From Bacteroidales bacterium (GTDB taxonomy: Bacteria > Bacteroidota > Bacteroidia > Bacteroidales > UBA932), in NCBI GenBank assembly GCA_017616655.1, contig JAFZXU010000011.1, positions 1 through 64,000 on the forward strand: DNA of 64,000 nt, read 5' to 3'. Made by a program: the position numbers and the translations under genes. A model generated the notes under the pieces. That model saw only the letters and a program-made list of their open reading frames with translations. It was not told the DNA's origin and made no database searches. Shown in pieces: positions 25,483 to 34,047 of the stretch (positions within the stretch are counted from its first letter, which is position 1; each line of letters begins with the position of its first letter).

Positions 25483-26681
25483 TGAAGATTCTTGTAACCG
25501 GGGCTAAAGGATTCGTCGGAAAGAACCTTTGTGCTCAATTGAATAACATACACGACGGCAAGGCCAGCAGCTACGGCGTTGAGGTCACTGAAGTCTACGA
25601 GTATGACCTAGACTCCACGCAGGAGCAGCTGGACGCCTGGTGTGCCCAGGCCGACTTCGTATTTAACCTGGCCGGCGTCAACCGCCCCCAGAACCAGGAA
25701 GAGTTTATGGCGGGCAACTTCGGCTTTGCCAGTACGCTGCTGGACACCCTCAAGAAGCACCGCAATACCTGCCCGGTGATGCTCAGCAGCAGCCAGCAGG
25801 CCAGCCTCACCGGCCGCTTCGGCAATTCCGAATACGGCCGCAGCAAAAAGGCGGGGGAAGACCTGTTCCTTCAGTATGGAGAAGATACCGGCGCCCGCGT
25901 GCTGGTCTACCGCTTCCCGAACCTCTTTGGCAAGTGGTGCCGGCCTAACTACAACAGTGCAGTTGCCACCTTCTGCAATGCCGTGGTTAACGTCCTGCCG
26001 TACACTGTAAACGACCCGTCAGTGGAGTTGGAACTGCTCTATATCGACGATCTGGTAGACGAGATGATCGCCTGCCTCCGCGGCCAGGAGCATCGCTGCG
26101 AATTCGACGGCCTGGGCGTCTTCCCTATGAAGGACTGCCGCTACTGCTATGTCCCCACTACCCACAAGGCCACCCTGGGCGAAATCGTCGATCTTCTGAA
26201 CAAATTTGCCGAGCAGCCCAAGACCTTGATGATTCCGGAGATTCCGGAAAACAGCTTCGCCAAGAAGTTGTACAGCACATATCTTAGCTATCTTCCTAAA
26301 GAGAAGGTAGCCTTCCCGCTAAAGATGAACGTGGACGACCGCGGCAGCTTCACCGAGCTGATTCATACCCTTAACGCCGGCCAGGTCTCCATCAATATCT
26401 CCAAGCCCGGTATCTCCAAAGGTCAGCACTGGCACAACACTAAGTGGGAGTTCTTCATCGTAGTGGCCGGCCACGGGCTTATCCAGGAGCGTAAAATCGG
26501 CACGGACGAGGTCCTCGAATTCGAGGTCTCCGGCGACAACATCCAGTGCGTCCATATGCTCCCGGGCTACACCCACAACATCATAAACCTCTCGCAAACT
26601 GATAACCTCGTTACGGTGATGTGGGCTAATGAACAGTTCAATCCTAACAAACCAGATACATATTTCGAACCCGTAGAATAA
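25482..26681 (+). CDS. capF: UDP-2-acetamido-2,6-dideoxy-hexulose reductase, CapF type
   Basis: 399 aa, two domains: an N-terminal SDR (MKILVTGAKGFVGKNLCAQL, NLAGVNRP, SSSQQASLTGRFGNSEYGRS) and a C-terminal cupin from about residue 290 (FTELIHT, SKGQHWHNTKWEFF, metal-binding His). This matches CapF/FnlB, the second enzyme of UDP-L-FucNAc synthesis, which reduces the 4-keto group. Its pathway partners are fnlA (10.5 kb) and the next gene capG. Confidence 0.93.
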   Translation: MKILVTGAKGFVGKNLCAQLNNIHDGKASSYGVEVTEVYEYDLDSTQEQLDAWCAQADFVFNLAGVNRPQNQEEFMAGNFGFASTLLDTLKKHRNTCPVMLSSSQQASLTGRFGNSEYGRSKKAGEDLFLQYGEDTGARVLVYRFPNLFGKWCRPNYNSAVATFCNAVVNVLPYTVNDPSVELELLYIDDLVDEMIACLRGQEHRCEFDGLGVFPMKDCRYCYVPTTHKATLGEIVDLLNKFAEQPKTLMIPEIPENSFAKKLYSTYLSYLPKEKVAFPLKMNVDDRGSFTELIHTLNAGQVSINISKPGISKGQHWHNTKWEFFIVVAGHGLIQERKIGTDEVLEFEVSGDNIQCVHMLPGYTHNIINLSQTDNLVTVMWANEQFNPNKPDTYFEPVE

Positions 26682-26688
26682 ACCGTCA

Positions 26689-26708
26689 TGCCCGACGTGA
26701 TCGGGCAT
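26689..26708 (+). repeat. Small perfect hairpin at the capF-capG boundary
   Basis: TGCCCGACGTGATCGGGCAT: with the A at 26688 the arms are ATGCCCGA and TCGGGCAT with a 5-nt loop. It covers the first possible ATG of capG. There is no T-run, so it is not a classic terminator; it may affect mRNA processing or translation. Confidence 0.45.
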
Positions 26709-26723
26709 CTAAACATCCAGAAT

Positions 26724-27884
26724 ATGGCACAATTCAAAAATAACGGCAAGCTCAAGCTCCTCATCATCGTCGGCACCCGCCCGGAAATCATACGACTGGC
26801 GGCCGTGATAAACAAATGCCGGCAGTACTTCGACTGCCTGCTGGCGCACACCGGCCAAAACTACGACTACAACCTAAACGGCGTCTTTTTCAAGGACTTG
26901 AAACTCGCCGGCCCCGACGTCTATATGGACGCCGTCGGCAGTGACCTGGGTGAAACCATGGGCAATATTATTGCCAAGAGCTATCAGCTGATGGTTGAGG
27001 TTCAGCCCGACGCCGTGTTGGTGCTGGGCGACACAAACTCCTGCCTGAGCGTTATCGGCGCCAAGCGGTTGCACATTCCCATCTTCCATATGGAAGCGGG
27101 CAACCGCTGCAAGGACGAATGCCTGCCGGAGGAGACTAACCGCCGCATCGTGGACATAATCTCCGACGTGAATATGGCCTATAGCGAGCATGCCCGCAGG
27201 TATCTGGCAGATTGCGGTTTGCCTAAGGAGCGCACGTATGTGACCGGTTCACCGATGGCAGAGGTGCTGCATAATAATCTGGCGAAGATAGAGGCTTCTG
27301 ATATCCATAAGAGGCTGGGACTGAAGAAGGGGAGGTACATTCTTCTGAGCGCGCACCGCGAAGAGAATATTGACACGGAGAAGAACTTCCTCTCGCTGTT
27401 CAACGCAATCAACGCAATGGCTGTCAAGTACGATATGCCCATCCTGTATAGCTGCCACCCGCGTTCGCGCAAGCGCCTGGAGGCCTCTGGGTTTGTTCTG
27501 GACCCTCGCGTAATTCAGCACGAGCCGCTCGGCTTCCACGACTACAACTGCCTGCAGATGAATGCATTTGCTGTGGTGTCCGATAGCGGTACTCTGCCGG
27601 AGGAGAGTTCGTTCTTCACCTCCGTGGGCCATCCGTTCCCCGCAATCTGCATCCGCACATCTACCGAGCGTCCGGAGGCCCTTGACAAAGCCTGCTTCTT
27701 CATCGCCGGCATCGATGAGAAGAGCCTGCTGCAGGCCGTCGACACCGCAGTTGAGATGAACGCCGCCGGCGACCACGGCATCCCCGTGCCCGATTATGTA
27801 GACGAAAATGTCTCCACCAAAGTCGTCAAAATCATCCAAAGCTACACCGGCATCGTCAACAAGATGGTATGGAGAAAATTCTAA
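26724..27884 (+). CDS. capG: UDP-N-acetyl-L-fucosamine-forming 2-epimerase, CapG type
   Basis: About 386 aa from the ATG at 26724. An ATG at 26688 lies in a hairpin and adds 12 unusual residues. WecB-like epimerase fold: LLIIVGTRPEIIRLAAVINK, HTGQNYDYNLN, MEAGNRCKDECLPEETNRRI, SAHREENIDTEKNF and VVSDSGTLPEESSFF. In this context it is the third step of UDP-L-FucNAc synthesis (FnlC/CapG), not plain UDP-ManNAc formation, because it follows capF directly. Confidence 0.9.
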   Translation: MAQFKNNGKLKLLIIVGTRPEIIRLAAVINKCRQYFDCLLAHTGQNYDYNLNGVFFKDLKLAGPDVYMDAVGSDLGETMGNIIAKSYQLMVEVQPDAVLVLGDTNSCLSVIGAKRLHIPIFHMEAGNRCKDECLPEETNRRIVDIISDVNMAYSEHARRYLADCGLPKERTYVTGSPMAEVLHNNLAKIEASDIHKRLGLKKGRYILLSAHREENIDTEKNFLSLFNAINAMAVKYDMPILYSCHPRSRKRLEASGFVLDPRVIQHEPLGFHDYNCLQMNAFAVVSDSGTLPEESSFFTSVGHPFPAICIRTSTERPEALDKACFFIAGIDEKSLLQAVDTAVEMNAAGDHGIPVPDYVDENVSTKVVKIIQSYTGIVNKMVWRKF

Positions 27885-27964
27885 AAGGCATCTGGCATTT
27901 TATCTCATTCCTGTTTGTCCCGCAATGGTGTTTGAAAAAGAGAAATAGTGAAAAGGAACGATAG
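27869..27964 (+). CDS. Possible 31-aa hydrophobic peptide
   Basis: An ATG inside the end of capG opens a short frame with a hydrophobic centre (IWHFISFLFVPQWCL) and a basic tail (KKRNSEKER). It overlaps the GTG start of the next gene by 17 bp and could serve translational coupling or be a small membrane peptide. Evidence is only the frame, its composition and its position. Confidence 0.3.
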   Translation: MEKILKGIWHFISFLFVPQWCLKKRNSEKER

Positions 27965-29093
27965 GAACATAGTCGCTTTCTTGGCCCTGTTGAGGAGTGG
28001 CCTTTGGGAACAGGGTGTCCGGCTGAAACAATTTGAGCAGATTGATTTCTCTGTCATCTATGATTTGGCAGAAGAACAGTCGGTGGTAGGTTTGGTGGCT
28101 GCTGGACTAGAACATATCGAAGATGGGAAAAGAGCCAAGCAAGAGGTCTTGCCTTTTATGAAGAAGGTTATCGCGATAGAGAATCGCAATTCTGCAATGA
28201 ATGACTTCATTGGGATGATGATTGATAAGATGCGCGAACAGAAGATCTATGCATTGCTTGTAAAAGGACAAGGGATTGCCCAGTGCTATGAGAGGCCCCA
28301 GTGGAGATCTTCTGGCGATGTGGACTTCCTACTTGATTCGAGCAACTACGAGAGAGCAAAAGACTTCATGTTTCCCTTGGCTAATGCTGTTGAGGTTGAA
28401 GACATTGGGAAGAAGCATATTGGGATGACCATCGAGTCGTGGTCAGTAGAACTTCACGGGACTCTCCGTAATGGACTTACGCGCCGGGCAAATCGTGTAA
28501 TAGATCGCGTTCAATACGATATGTTCTGCAATGGAGATGTACAGATGTGGCGAAATGGCAACACCGACATTCCGATGCCCGGAACCGACAGCAATGTTGT
28601 TTTTATCTTCTCCCACATCCTCCAACACTTCTTCCACGGAGGCATCGGCCTTCGACAACTCTGTGACTGGAGCCGTCTGCTTTGGAACTCTCGGACGAAA
28701 ATCGACAAAGAGCTTCTTAAGTCTCGTCTTCAAAAAATGAGATTAATGACGGAGTGGAAGTCATTCGGCGCTTTCGCCGTAAAATACCTAGGTTTGGCAA
28801 CGGATGCGATGCCATTCTATGATTGCTCTCGATACTACAAACGCAAATCTGACAAGATTCTGTCCATCATTCTTGAGAAAGGTAATTTCGGCCAAAATGT
28901 CGACAATAGCTATATGGCTAATGCAACGCCGTTAAAGCGCAAGTTCATCACCATCTGGCGCCAGCTCAAAGAATCCATGACATTCTTTCGTCTGTTTCCA
29001 CTGGATACACTCCGCTTCCTTGGCTTCTTTTTCGTTGACGGCTTCGAACGCACAAAAACCACAACAACCTTCTCCGAATACCATAACACGTAG
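27948..29093 (+). CDS. Uncharacterised nucleotidyltransferase family protein (NTP_transf_5-like)
   Basis: 381 aa, probably GTG start. The central motif KGQGIAQCYERPQWRSSGDV followed by DFLL is the Gx(n)DxD-type catalytic region of the nucleotidyltransferase fold. The C-terminal half is helical (FSHILQHFFHGGIGLRQLCD). Such proteins are frequent in Bacteroidales capsule loci with unknown donor. A 5'-truncated paralogue sits at 36460-37071, on the other side of the defence island. Confidence 0.78.
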   Translation: MKRNDRNIVAFLALLRSGLWEQGVRLKQFEQIDFSVIYDLAEEQSVVGLVAAGLEHIEDGKRAKQEVLPFMKKVIAIENRNSAMNDFIGMMIDKMREQKIYALLVKGQGIAQCYERPQWRSSGDVDFLLDSSNYERAKDFMFPLANAVEVEDIGKKHIGMTIESWSVELHGTLRNGLTRRANRVIDRVQYDMFCNGDVQMWRNGNTDIPMPGTDSNVVFIFSHILQHFFHGGIGLRQLCDWSRLLWNSRTKIDKELLKSRLQKMRLMTEWKSFGAFAVKYLGLATDAMPFYDCSRYYKRKSDKILSIILEKGNFGQNVDNSYMANATPLKRKFITIWRQLKESMTFFRLFPLDTLRFLGFFFVDGFERTKTTTTFSEYHNT

Positions 29094-29118
29094 AAACAAA
29101 CAAGCTAAACCATTGGCA

Positions 29119-29520
29119 ATGGTAATCGACCAAGCGATACTTGACAACCTGACCGCTCAGGCCAAAACCTCACCCCGCCTCAGGATGAATCTCGACCTCC
29201 GCAACTCCCCGGCCGACAACTCCCAGCGGATGCTCAATGCGATTGAGCCCGGCACTGTGATGCCAATCCACCGCCACCGCACCAGCTCCGAAACAGTTGT
29301 CTGCCTCCGCGGCCACTTCGAAGAATACTTCTACGACGATGCCGGCAACCTCACAGATACCTTCGACATGCTCCCCGCCGGCCTCCTCCTCAACGTCCCT
29401 GCCGGCCAATGGCACAGCCTCAAATCCCTCGAGTCCGGCACCGTCCTCCTGGAATGCAAGGATGGTGCATATGAGCCCCTTATGCCAGAGGATATGTTAA
29501 CATGTATTTCGTTAGGATAG
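29119..29520 (+). CDS. wbuC: WbuC-family cupin protein
   Basis: About 133 aa from the ATG at 29119 (MVIDQAILDNL); the longer frame from 29020 would overlap the nucleotidyltransferase. The cupin pattern PGTVMPIHRHRTSSETVVCL, GHFEEYFYD and VPAGQWHSL gives the metal-binding His set. WbuC proteins accompany FucNAc-type O-antigen loci; their exact role is unclear. G+C-rich again, like capF and capG. Confidence 0.88.
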   Translation: MVIDQAILDNLTAQAKTSPRLRMNLDLRNSPADNSQRMLNAIEPGTVMPIHRHRTSSETVVCLRGHFEEYFYDDAGNLTDTFDMLPAGLLLNVPAGQWHSLKSLESGTVLLECKDGAYEPLMPEDMLTCISLG

Positions 29521-29531
29521 TAATATAGCAT

Positions 29532-29761
29532 ATGGCAGACACAAGAATCTTGCAGGAAGAGTTGTTGGCTGCCGGAGTGTTGCCTCCTGACTATGATTTC
29601 GAAGCGCATAAGAATCTCGTGTCTATGCAGCCCAGCGATGTGCCTACAACGTATACCGATGCAACGGCTATGAAGATGGACTTCGGGTTTGACCCCGATG
29701 TGTAACTTTGTGTAATGTCTTGCGAATGCTCACTAAGTGGCATAAAGAGTACTACGGATAA
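29532..29761 (+). pseudogene. Relic of a UDP-glucuronate 4-epimerase 3' end
   Basis: Starting at the ATG at 29532 the frame reads ADTRILQEELLAAGVLPPDY, EAHKNLVSMQPSDVPTTYTD, MKMDFGFDP, the C-terminal region of GAE-type SDR epimerases (family form: MQPGDVPVTYAD, DFGFKP). It then stops at 29703, but in the next frame the ending continues VTLCNVLRMLTKWHKEYYG before TAA at 29759, matching the usual LRxGLRxFAEWYKEYY end. About 270 N-terminal residues are missing. UDP-glucuronate from ugd would be its substrate, so ugd and this epimerase may once have been neighbours. Confidence 0.75.
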
Positions 29762-29859
29762 TCGTCATAGCCGCTCTCCCCGGCAATCTCAAAAGAAGAT
29801 AGTCTTTCTGTAGGTTATGACGCAAGATGAGTTGTCGTTTTTAGAAATGACGTGAACTG

Positions 29860-30048
29860 ATGGACTTCCTGGAAACCAATCAGATTCGTTCCTCGAAGTT
29901 CATACCCGAAGAACGCAACATGCGAAGTTGGTGGAAACACAACAATTATCTCCTCAATTCCGACGAGATAAAAGTGAACAGAGTGGCGTTGTTTGAGAAT
30001 CTGATGGAGACAGGGAAAGAGTATAGGAGAGTTAATCAGTATAAATGA
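29860..30048 (+). pseudogene. Fragment resembling the end of a helicase-associated-domain protein
   Basis: 62 aa: MDFLETNQIRSSKFIPEERN, MRSWWKHNNYLLNSDEI, ALFENLMETGKEYRRVNQYK. The Trp-Lys-x-N followed by a helix and RRVNQY ending resembles the last unit of Bacteroidales proteins with helicase-associated repeats. Only this C-terminal piece is present, so it looks like a leftover at the edge of the island. It ends 9 bp before thsA. It could also be a genuine small gene. Confidence 0.45.
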
Positions 30049-30057
30049 TGTAATAGT

Positions 30058-30951
30058 ATGTGGAAACGCTTTAAGCTCAATTTGAAGTACATATTCAAGA
30101 AGTCGTTGTCGTGGACTGGGGCTATCTATGCTATACTCGGTTTCATTGCAGTATTCGTTTCTCTTGATGAGCTTTTCTCATTGGTTGGGATAAGTGGGCT
30201 CTGGTGTAAGCTGCTGGCAAGCGTGTTGGTTTTGTTACTAGTTTTTACCCTTTGCTTTGTCGCATCGACTCTATGCGTTCTTTGTAGAAGGAAGGTTAAG
30301 GTGCTGGGAGGACAGAATGGAAAGGCTGTGTATGTCGTGTACGGGGATTTGTTTGATAAGGACATCGTGAAGAAGTCGGACGAGCGGCGAAACATTTGCT
30401 TTGCGGTGAATCGTTGTTTTGATTCAATCGTGGACAATCAACTCATTTCGGAGAAGACGCTCCACGGAAAGGCGTTCAAGGAACTATACAAGGATGGTGT
30501 TTATGCTCCGGAGACGCTCAATGATGCTATCCAATCTTCAATTATCCATAGCGCGAAGTCTACGATGCTTTCCAGGAATCAAAAACCTGCAGGCAACCTG
30601 AAACGGTACGAAGTGGGAACCGGTGCGGACTTGGCAATATCAGAGTCCCTGCATTATTTCTTGATAGGTATTGGCAGGATGGATGCCAATCTACGGAATT
30701 CGGCAGAAAATGGCGAGTACTGCTTAGCCGTCCAGAAGATGATAGAATTCTTTGACTCCTTCTCCCAAGGCTTCCCGGTTCTGATGCCCATTATTGGTGC
30801 CGGCCTTACCCGCCTTGGTCAGGACTCTAAGGACCTCCTCAAGTATCTCATCCAATCCTTGTCCATAAACAAGTCACATCTTCACTCCGACATTTACATC
30901 GTTCTTCGAGAAGAGGACCGGGAGAGAATATCAATAGCGGATTTAGTTTGA
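30058..30951 (+). CDS. thsA: Thoeris ThsA, TM-macro type
   Basis: 297 aa. Two N-terminal membrane helices (residues about 18-37 and 47-77) are followed by a macro-like domain: VYVVYGDLFDKDIVKK, CFAVNRCFDSIVDNQLIS, TLHGKAFKELY, PVLMPIIGAGLTRLG. This is the ThsA_Macro layout of type II Thoeris, in which the macro domain binds a nucleotide signal made by the TIR partner and the membrane part kills the infected cell. The TIR gene follows with a start codon at or next to this stop, supporting the call. Confidence 0.82.
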   Translation: MWKRFKLNLKYIFKKSLSWTGAIYAILGFIAVFVSLDELFSLVGISGLWCKLLASVLVLLLVFTLCFVASTLCVLCRRKVKVLGGQNGKAVYVVYGDLFDKDIVKKSDERRNICFAVNRCFDSIVDNQLISEKTLHGKAFKELYKDGVYAPETLNDAIQSSIIHSAKSTMLSRNQKPAGNLKRYEVGTGADLAISESLHYFLIGIGRMDANLRNSAENGEYCLAVQKMIEFFDSFSQGFPVLMPIIGAGLTRLGQDSKDLLKYLIQSLSINKSHLHSDIYIVLREEDRERISIADLV

Positions 30952-30956
30952 TTGTT

Positions 30957-31514
30957 ATGTCTTATCGAATGTACAATTATTCTGCTTTTTATGTAGCAGA
31001 GCCTTTCAACGAAAGCAATCTGGGTGCTTATGCGACGCCTGATTTCGTTTATTACAATATGCTTAGAGCCTGGAAGGGGAAGGATTCGTCTTTCCCTTTC
31101 TATGATGCTCATCAGACCACATACAATGTGCGTGATAATAGCACGTGGGATACACTGAAGGAACGTTTACATGCCCGGCTTAGGAATTCTAAAAACATCA
31201 TTCTATTTCTGAGCTCGAATACCAAGTATAGTCGTGCGCTGTATGAAGAACTCGATTATGGCATCAATGTGCTGGGGCTTCCTGTGATAGTAGTTTATCC
31301 GGATTATTGCTTAAACAGTACTATTGCTGATGGTAATAAGCCAAATGCAACAGCTAAGAAATTGTGGGAATCTCTCCCCGTTTTCAGAGATAATTGTCAC
31401 AAGGTTCCTACTGCCCATGTCCCTCTCGATAAGACCTTTATCCAGCAAGCTCTGAATGACAAGGACTTCACGGTGCAGAATAAAAGTACTAACTATTGTT
31501 GGTGCTACTCATAA
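30957..31514 (+). CDS. thsB: Thoeris ThsB, TIR-domain sensor
   Basis: About 185 aa; a TTG at 30948 is an alternative start. TIR fold: NYSAFYVAEPFNE, FPFYDAHQTTYN, LKERLHARLRNSKNIILFLS, SALYEELDYGI-like helix with the catalytic Glu (ALYEELDYGI), LPVIVVYPDY. In Thoeris, ThsB senses phage and converts NAD+ into a signal for ThsA. The pairing with a TM-macro ThsA points to the type II form, whose signal is reported to be His-ADPR. Confidence 0.8.
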   Translation: MSYRMYNYSAFYVAEPFNESNLGAYATPDFVYYNMLRAWKGKDSSFPFYDAHQTTYNVRDNSTWDTLKERLHARLRNSKNIILFLSSNTKYSRALYEELDYGINVLGLPVIVVYPDYCLNSTIADGNKPNATAKKLWESLPVFRDNCHKVPTAHVPLDKTFIQQALNDKDFTVQNKSTNYCWCYS

Positions 31515-31532
31515 TGCATTCTCGAGTATATT

Positions 31533-31856
31533 ATGATTTTGGACAGTAATAAGATAGAAGAAATCTGGGGCAAGGCAACGGAAGTCCCCGGATATGATTC
31601 TGCGCGTTGGCGGCAAGATTTCGCTGGCGCATGGATTCAAAGAGACCAATATGGATTACCGACCGAGTTTGGCTGGGAGGTGTTTCATCTTGTGCCGGCG
31701 AGCCAGGGAGGCACCAATGATGTGGAGAATTTGTTGCCCATCCACAGGCTAAACAATCTCCGTCGGTCAAATGAGTATCCGATGTTCAAGACGGCCGTCA
31801 CAGCCCAAGGGGTCAAGAATGTAAGAGAGGAACGCATATGGCGAATCGAGCGATAA
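31533..31856 (+). CDS. HNH endonuclease-like protein
   Basis: 107 aa. WEVFHLVPASQGGTNDVENL then LPIHRLNNLRRS is an HNH/beta-beta-alpha-metal motif (His, then Asn, then His). No other domain. It overlaps the AbiC-like gene by 19 bp, so the two are probably coupled; whether it belongs to Thoeris or forms its own pair is open. Short HNH proteins of this kind are frequent accessory parts of anti-phage modules. Confidence 0.68.
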   Translation: MILDSNKIEEIWGKATEVPGYDSARWRQDFAGAWIQRDQYGLPTEFGWEVFHLVPASQGGTNDVENLLPIHRLNNLRRSNEYPMFKTAVTAQGVKNVREERIWRIER

Positions 31857-33136
31857 AGAGCGCACCTCAGATTACACCTGCATCGGAGGCTACATACGAA
31901 GCAAAAACGGCGAAGAAGAAATCATGGAATAGGTTTATCGTCATCGCTGCTTTTTCCGGTGTTGCTATAATAGCTTGCTTCGTTATGTTTTTATGGAAGC
32001 AAGTTGGCTGGTTCGACTGGAAAGCGTCCGTCAACAATGAACTGTTGGGGACGCTGGGTGATTTCGTGGGTGGTATCCTGGGTACTCTGATTGCCATTTA
32101 TTCCATTGCCATGCTGGTCAAGACGCTCAATGCGCAGATTGATTCTAACGCCAACATGAAGGTTACCAACGACAATGTTATCAGAACCAATAACGCGCAA
32201 ATAAAGCTAGACACTCAGCAGTTGTTTGACAATAAGTTCCAGGTATTCTTTGATCAGTATAAGGACACGATTTCGGCTTATGTGGCAGATAAAGGTTTGA
32301 ACGGACGGCAAGCCCTGGAGGCTATTGTTGCCTCGTTTGTTGCAACGCCTTTTAACAATAAGCTGGTGTATAAGAAGCGGGTGAAGGCTTCGGTCCGGGA
32401 ATTTGAAGCTTTCTATGCAGAGAACCGTGAGCAATTGGCTGTTCATTTCCGTGAGCTCTACCAGTTGATGCGTCTTGTCGCGGAAAGTGATATTGACGAG
32501 GAAGACCGTGTGTTATACGCCAAATGTATCCGTGGCCAATTAAGTGATGGAGAGTTGGTAATTCTTAGGTATAATTGCCTAACGGCCAACGGCATTGCGA
32601 TGAGAAGGTTTGTGAATCACTTCAACCTCCTTAAGCACCTACCGCTGATGAGCCTGTTTGAATTCCGGACGTGGGCTGACATGCTCCCAGACAAGCACAT
32701 GCGTTCGGCTTTGGATTCGGCCTTCATAACGCTCCGAAAGATCATGAAGGAGGGGAACTATTCTGATGAAGCGGTTACTTTCCAAGACCTGGAACTCTCA
32801 AGTCGTTACGTGATAAAGATGAGTTATGTTGAAGGTCACACCTGCTTGATATTCCGACTCGAAGAGGATAAACAACATAAAGGAGCAGCTGGCGTAAAAC
32901 GCCCTTATGCAGAGAAGGCCCTGGATGCAATCGGAACAGATGAGATGCCGGAACTGTTCTACTCCTTCCTCCACGAAAGCTTCATCACCGGAAACTTCGG
33001 CCTCTACGGCAACCCTTCCAACTGTGTCCATAACCCCATAGTTGTTGTTGACGATCCCAATACCTTCATCTTCGAAATCGAAGTCAAAGGCCCCAGCAAA
33101 CTCGTTCTCTCCGAAAACCAGATGTACCCGGCGTAA
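31838..33136 (+). CDS. Putative phage abortive infection protein (AbiC-like, PF16872)
   Basis: 432 aa. Two membrane helices near the N-terminus (residues about 31-52 and 68-94, the second GTLGDFVGGILGTLIAIYSI) are followed by a long cytoplasmic helical domain with FDNKFQVFFDQYKD and VLYAKCIRGQLSDGELVILR, as in the family named putative phage abortive infection protein. It would cause membrane-linked growth arrest after infection (family inference). Convergent with the methylase gene. Confidence 0.72.
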   Translation: MANRAIKSAPQITPASEATYEAKTAKKKSWNRFIVIAAFSGVAIIACFVMFLWKQVGWFDWKASVNNELLGTLGDFVGGILGTLIAIYSIAMLVKTLNAQIDSNANMKVTNDNVIRTNNAQIKLDTQQLFDNKFQVFFDQYKDTISAYVADKGLNGRQALEAIVASFVATPFNNKLVYKKRVKASVREFEAFYAENREQLAVHFRELYQLMRLVAESDIDEEDRVLYAKCIRGQLSDGELVILRYNCLTANGIAMRRFVNHFNLLKHLPLMSLFEFRTWADMLPDKHMRSALDSAFITLRKIMKEGNYSDEAVTFQDLELSSRYVIKMSYVEGHTCLIFRLEEDKQHKGAAGVKRPYAEKALDAIGTDEMPELFYSFLHESFITGNFGLYGNPSNCVHNPIVVVDDPNTFIFEIEVKGPSKLVLSENQMYPA

Positions 33137-33167
33137 TGGCTCGCTTTGATTCACTTTTCTGAGTTGG

Positions 33168-34022
33168 TTATTGCAACCACTCAATCTGGATGGCATCTGA
33201 GAATACAAAGAACTCATTGGTCTTCCGCTTTTGCTGCAGGAAGTAGCTAAGTTCGTGCTGGGTGGTGCGGAAGCCGTCGTATAGTTGATGTATTTCCTCA
33301 ACATCATCGTAGGAAATCATCCATTTCAAATTTCTTAGGCCGGCCATCAGGTCACGCAGGTTTTCGTGGTTCTGGTGGTTGTAAGCATTTAAGTACAGGG
33401 AACTGCCGTTCTTGTAGTAGGGAGGATCCAGGTACATGAATGAGTGCTCATCCGACAGGCGGCCGATGCTCTGCTGGATGAAGGCGAGGGTGTCTTCGTT
33501 GAGAATCTCAATATCGGAGGCGCGCTCCGCAATCATCTCAATGCGGTGGGCAAGGTTCGCTTTGTTGAACCGGCAATCCATCTTATATTTACCGGTCTGG
33601 TTGGCTCCGCCAATCGGGCCGGCTTTCGTTATGATACCCGAGCGGTTAGTGCGATTGAGGAAGAAGGTGGCAAAGCCGATTTCAAGAGGAGAGGGGTTGC
33701 CATCATTTTGCCCCTCTTCATAGACGGCACGCAACTGGTGCCAGGAATCCATATTCACGGGAGTGCCCCACATCAACCGAAGGAAATCATCGGTGTGATG
33801 CAAAATGGAATCCCAGAAATAGAAAATATGGGTATCGGCATCATTCAGCACAATCCGATCCACATGCCCGCCCAACAGCAGGTCAAGCGCCGCACCGGCC
33901 CCGCCCGCATACAGTTCAAAGTACGTACATCCTTCCCCTACATTCCGCTCAATCAGCCCACGCAGGAACCCGGCAAGGTTAGCCTTGCCTCCCGGATACC
34001 TCAATGGACTCTTTGTGACCAT
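33168..34022 (-). CDS. Orphan D12-class DNA adenine N6-methyltransferase
   Basis: 284 aa. SAM-binding start LRYPGGKANLAGFLRGLIE then YFELYAGGAGAALDLLLGG (FxGxG-like), and the catalytic motif SFMYLDPPYYKNG (DPPY). The D12/Dam layout methylates adenine in a short site. No restriction endonuclease is seen beside it, so it may act alone, protect against a host enzyme, or work with the 530-aa neighbour upstream. Confidence 0.9.
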   Translation of the reverse strand: MVTKSPLRYPGGKANLAGFLRGLIERNVGEGCTYFELYAGGAGAALDLLLGGHVDRIVLNDADTHIFYFWDSILHHTDDFLRLMWGTPVNMDSWHQLRAVYEEGQNDGNPSPLEIGFATFFLNRTNRSGIITKAGPIGGANQTGKYKMDCRFNKANLAHRIEMIAERASDIEILNEDTLAFIQQSIGRLSDEHSFMYLDPPYYKNGSSLYLNAYNHQNHENLRDLMAGLRNLKWMISYDDVEEIHQLYDGFRTTQHELSYFLQQKRKTNEFFVFSDAIQIEWLQ

Positions 34023-34047
34023 ACCTTAACTGGCGTTTAAAACACTG

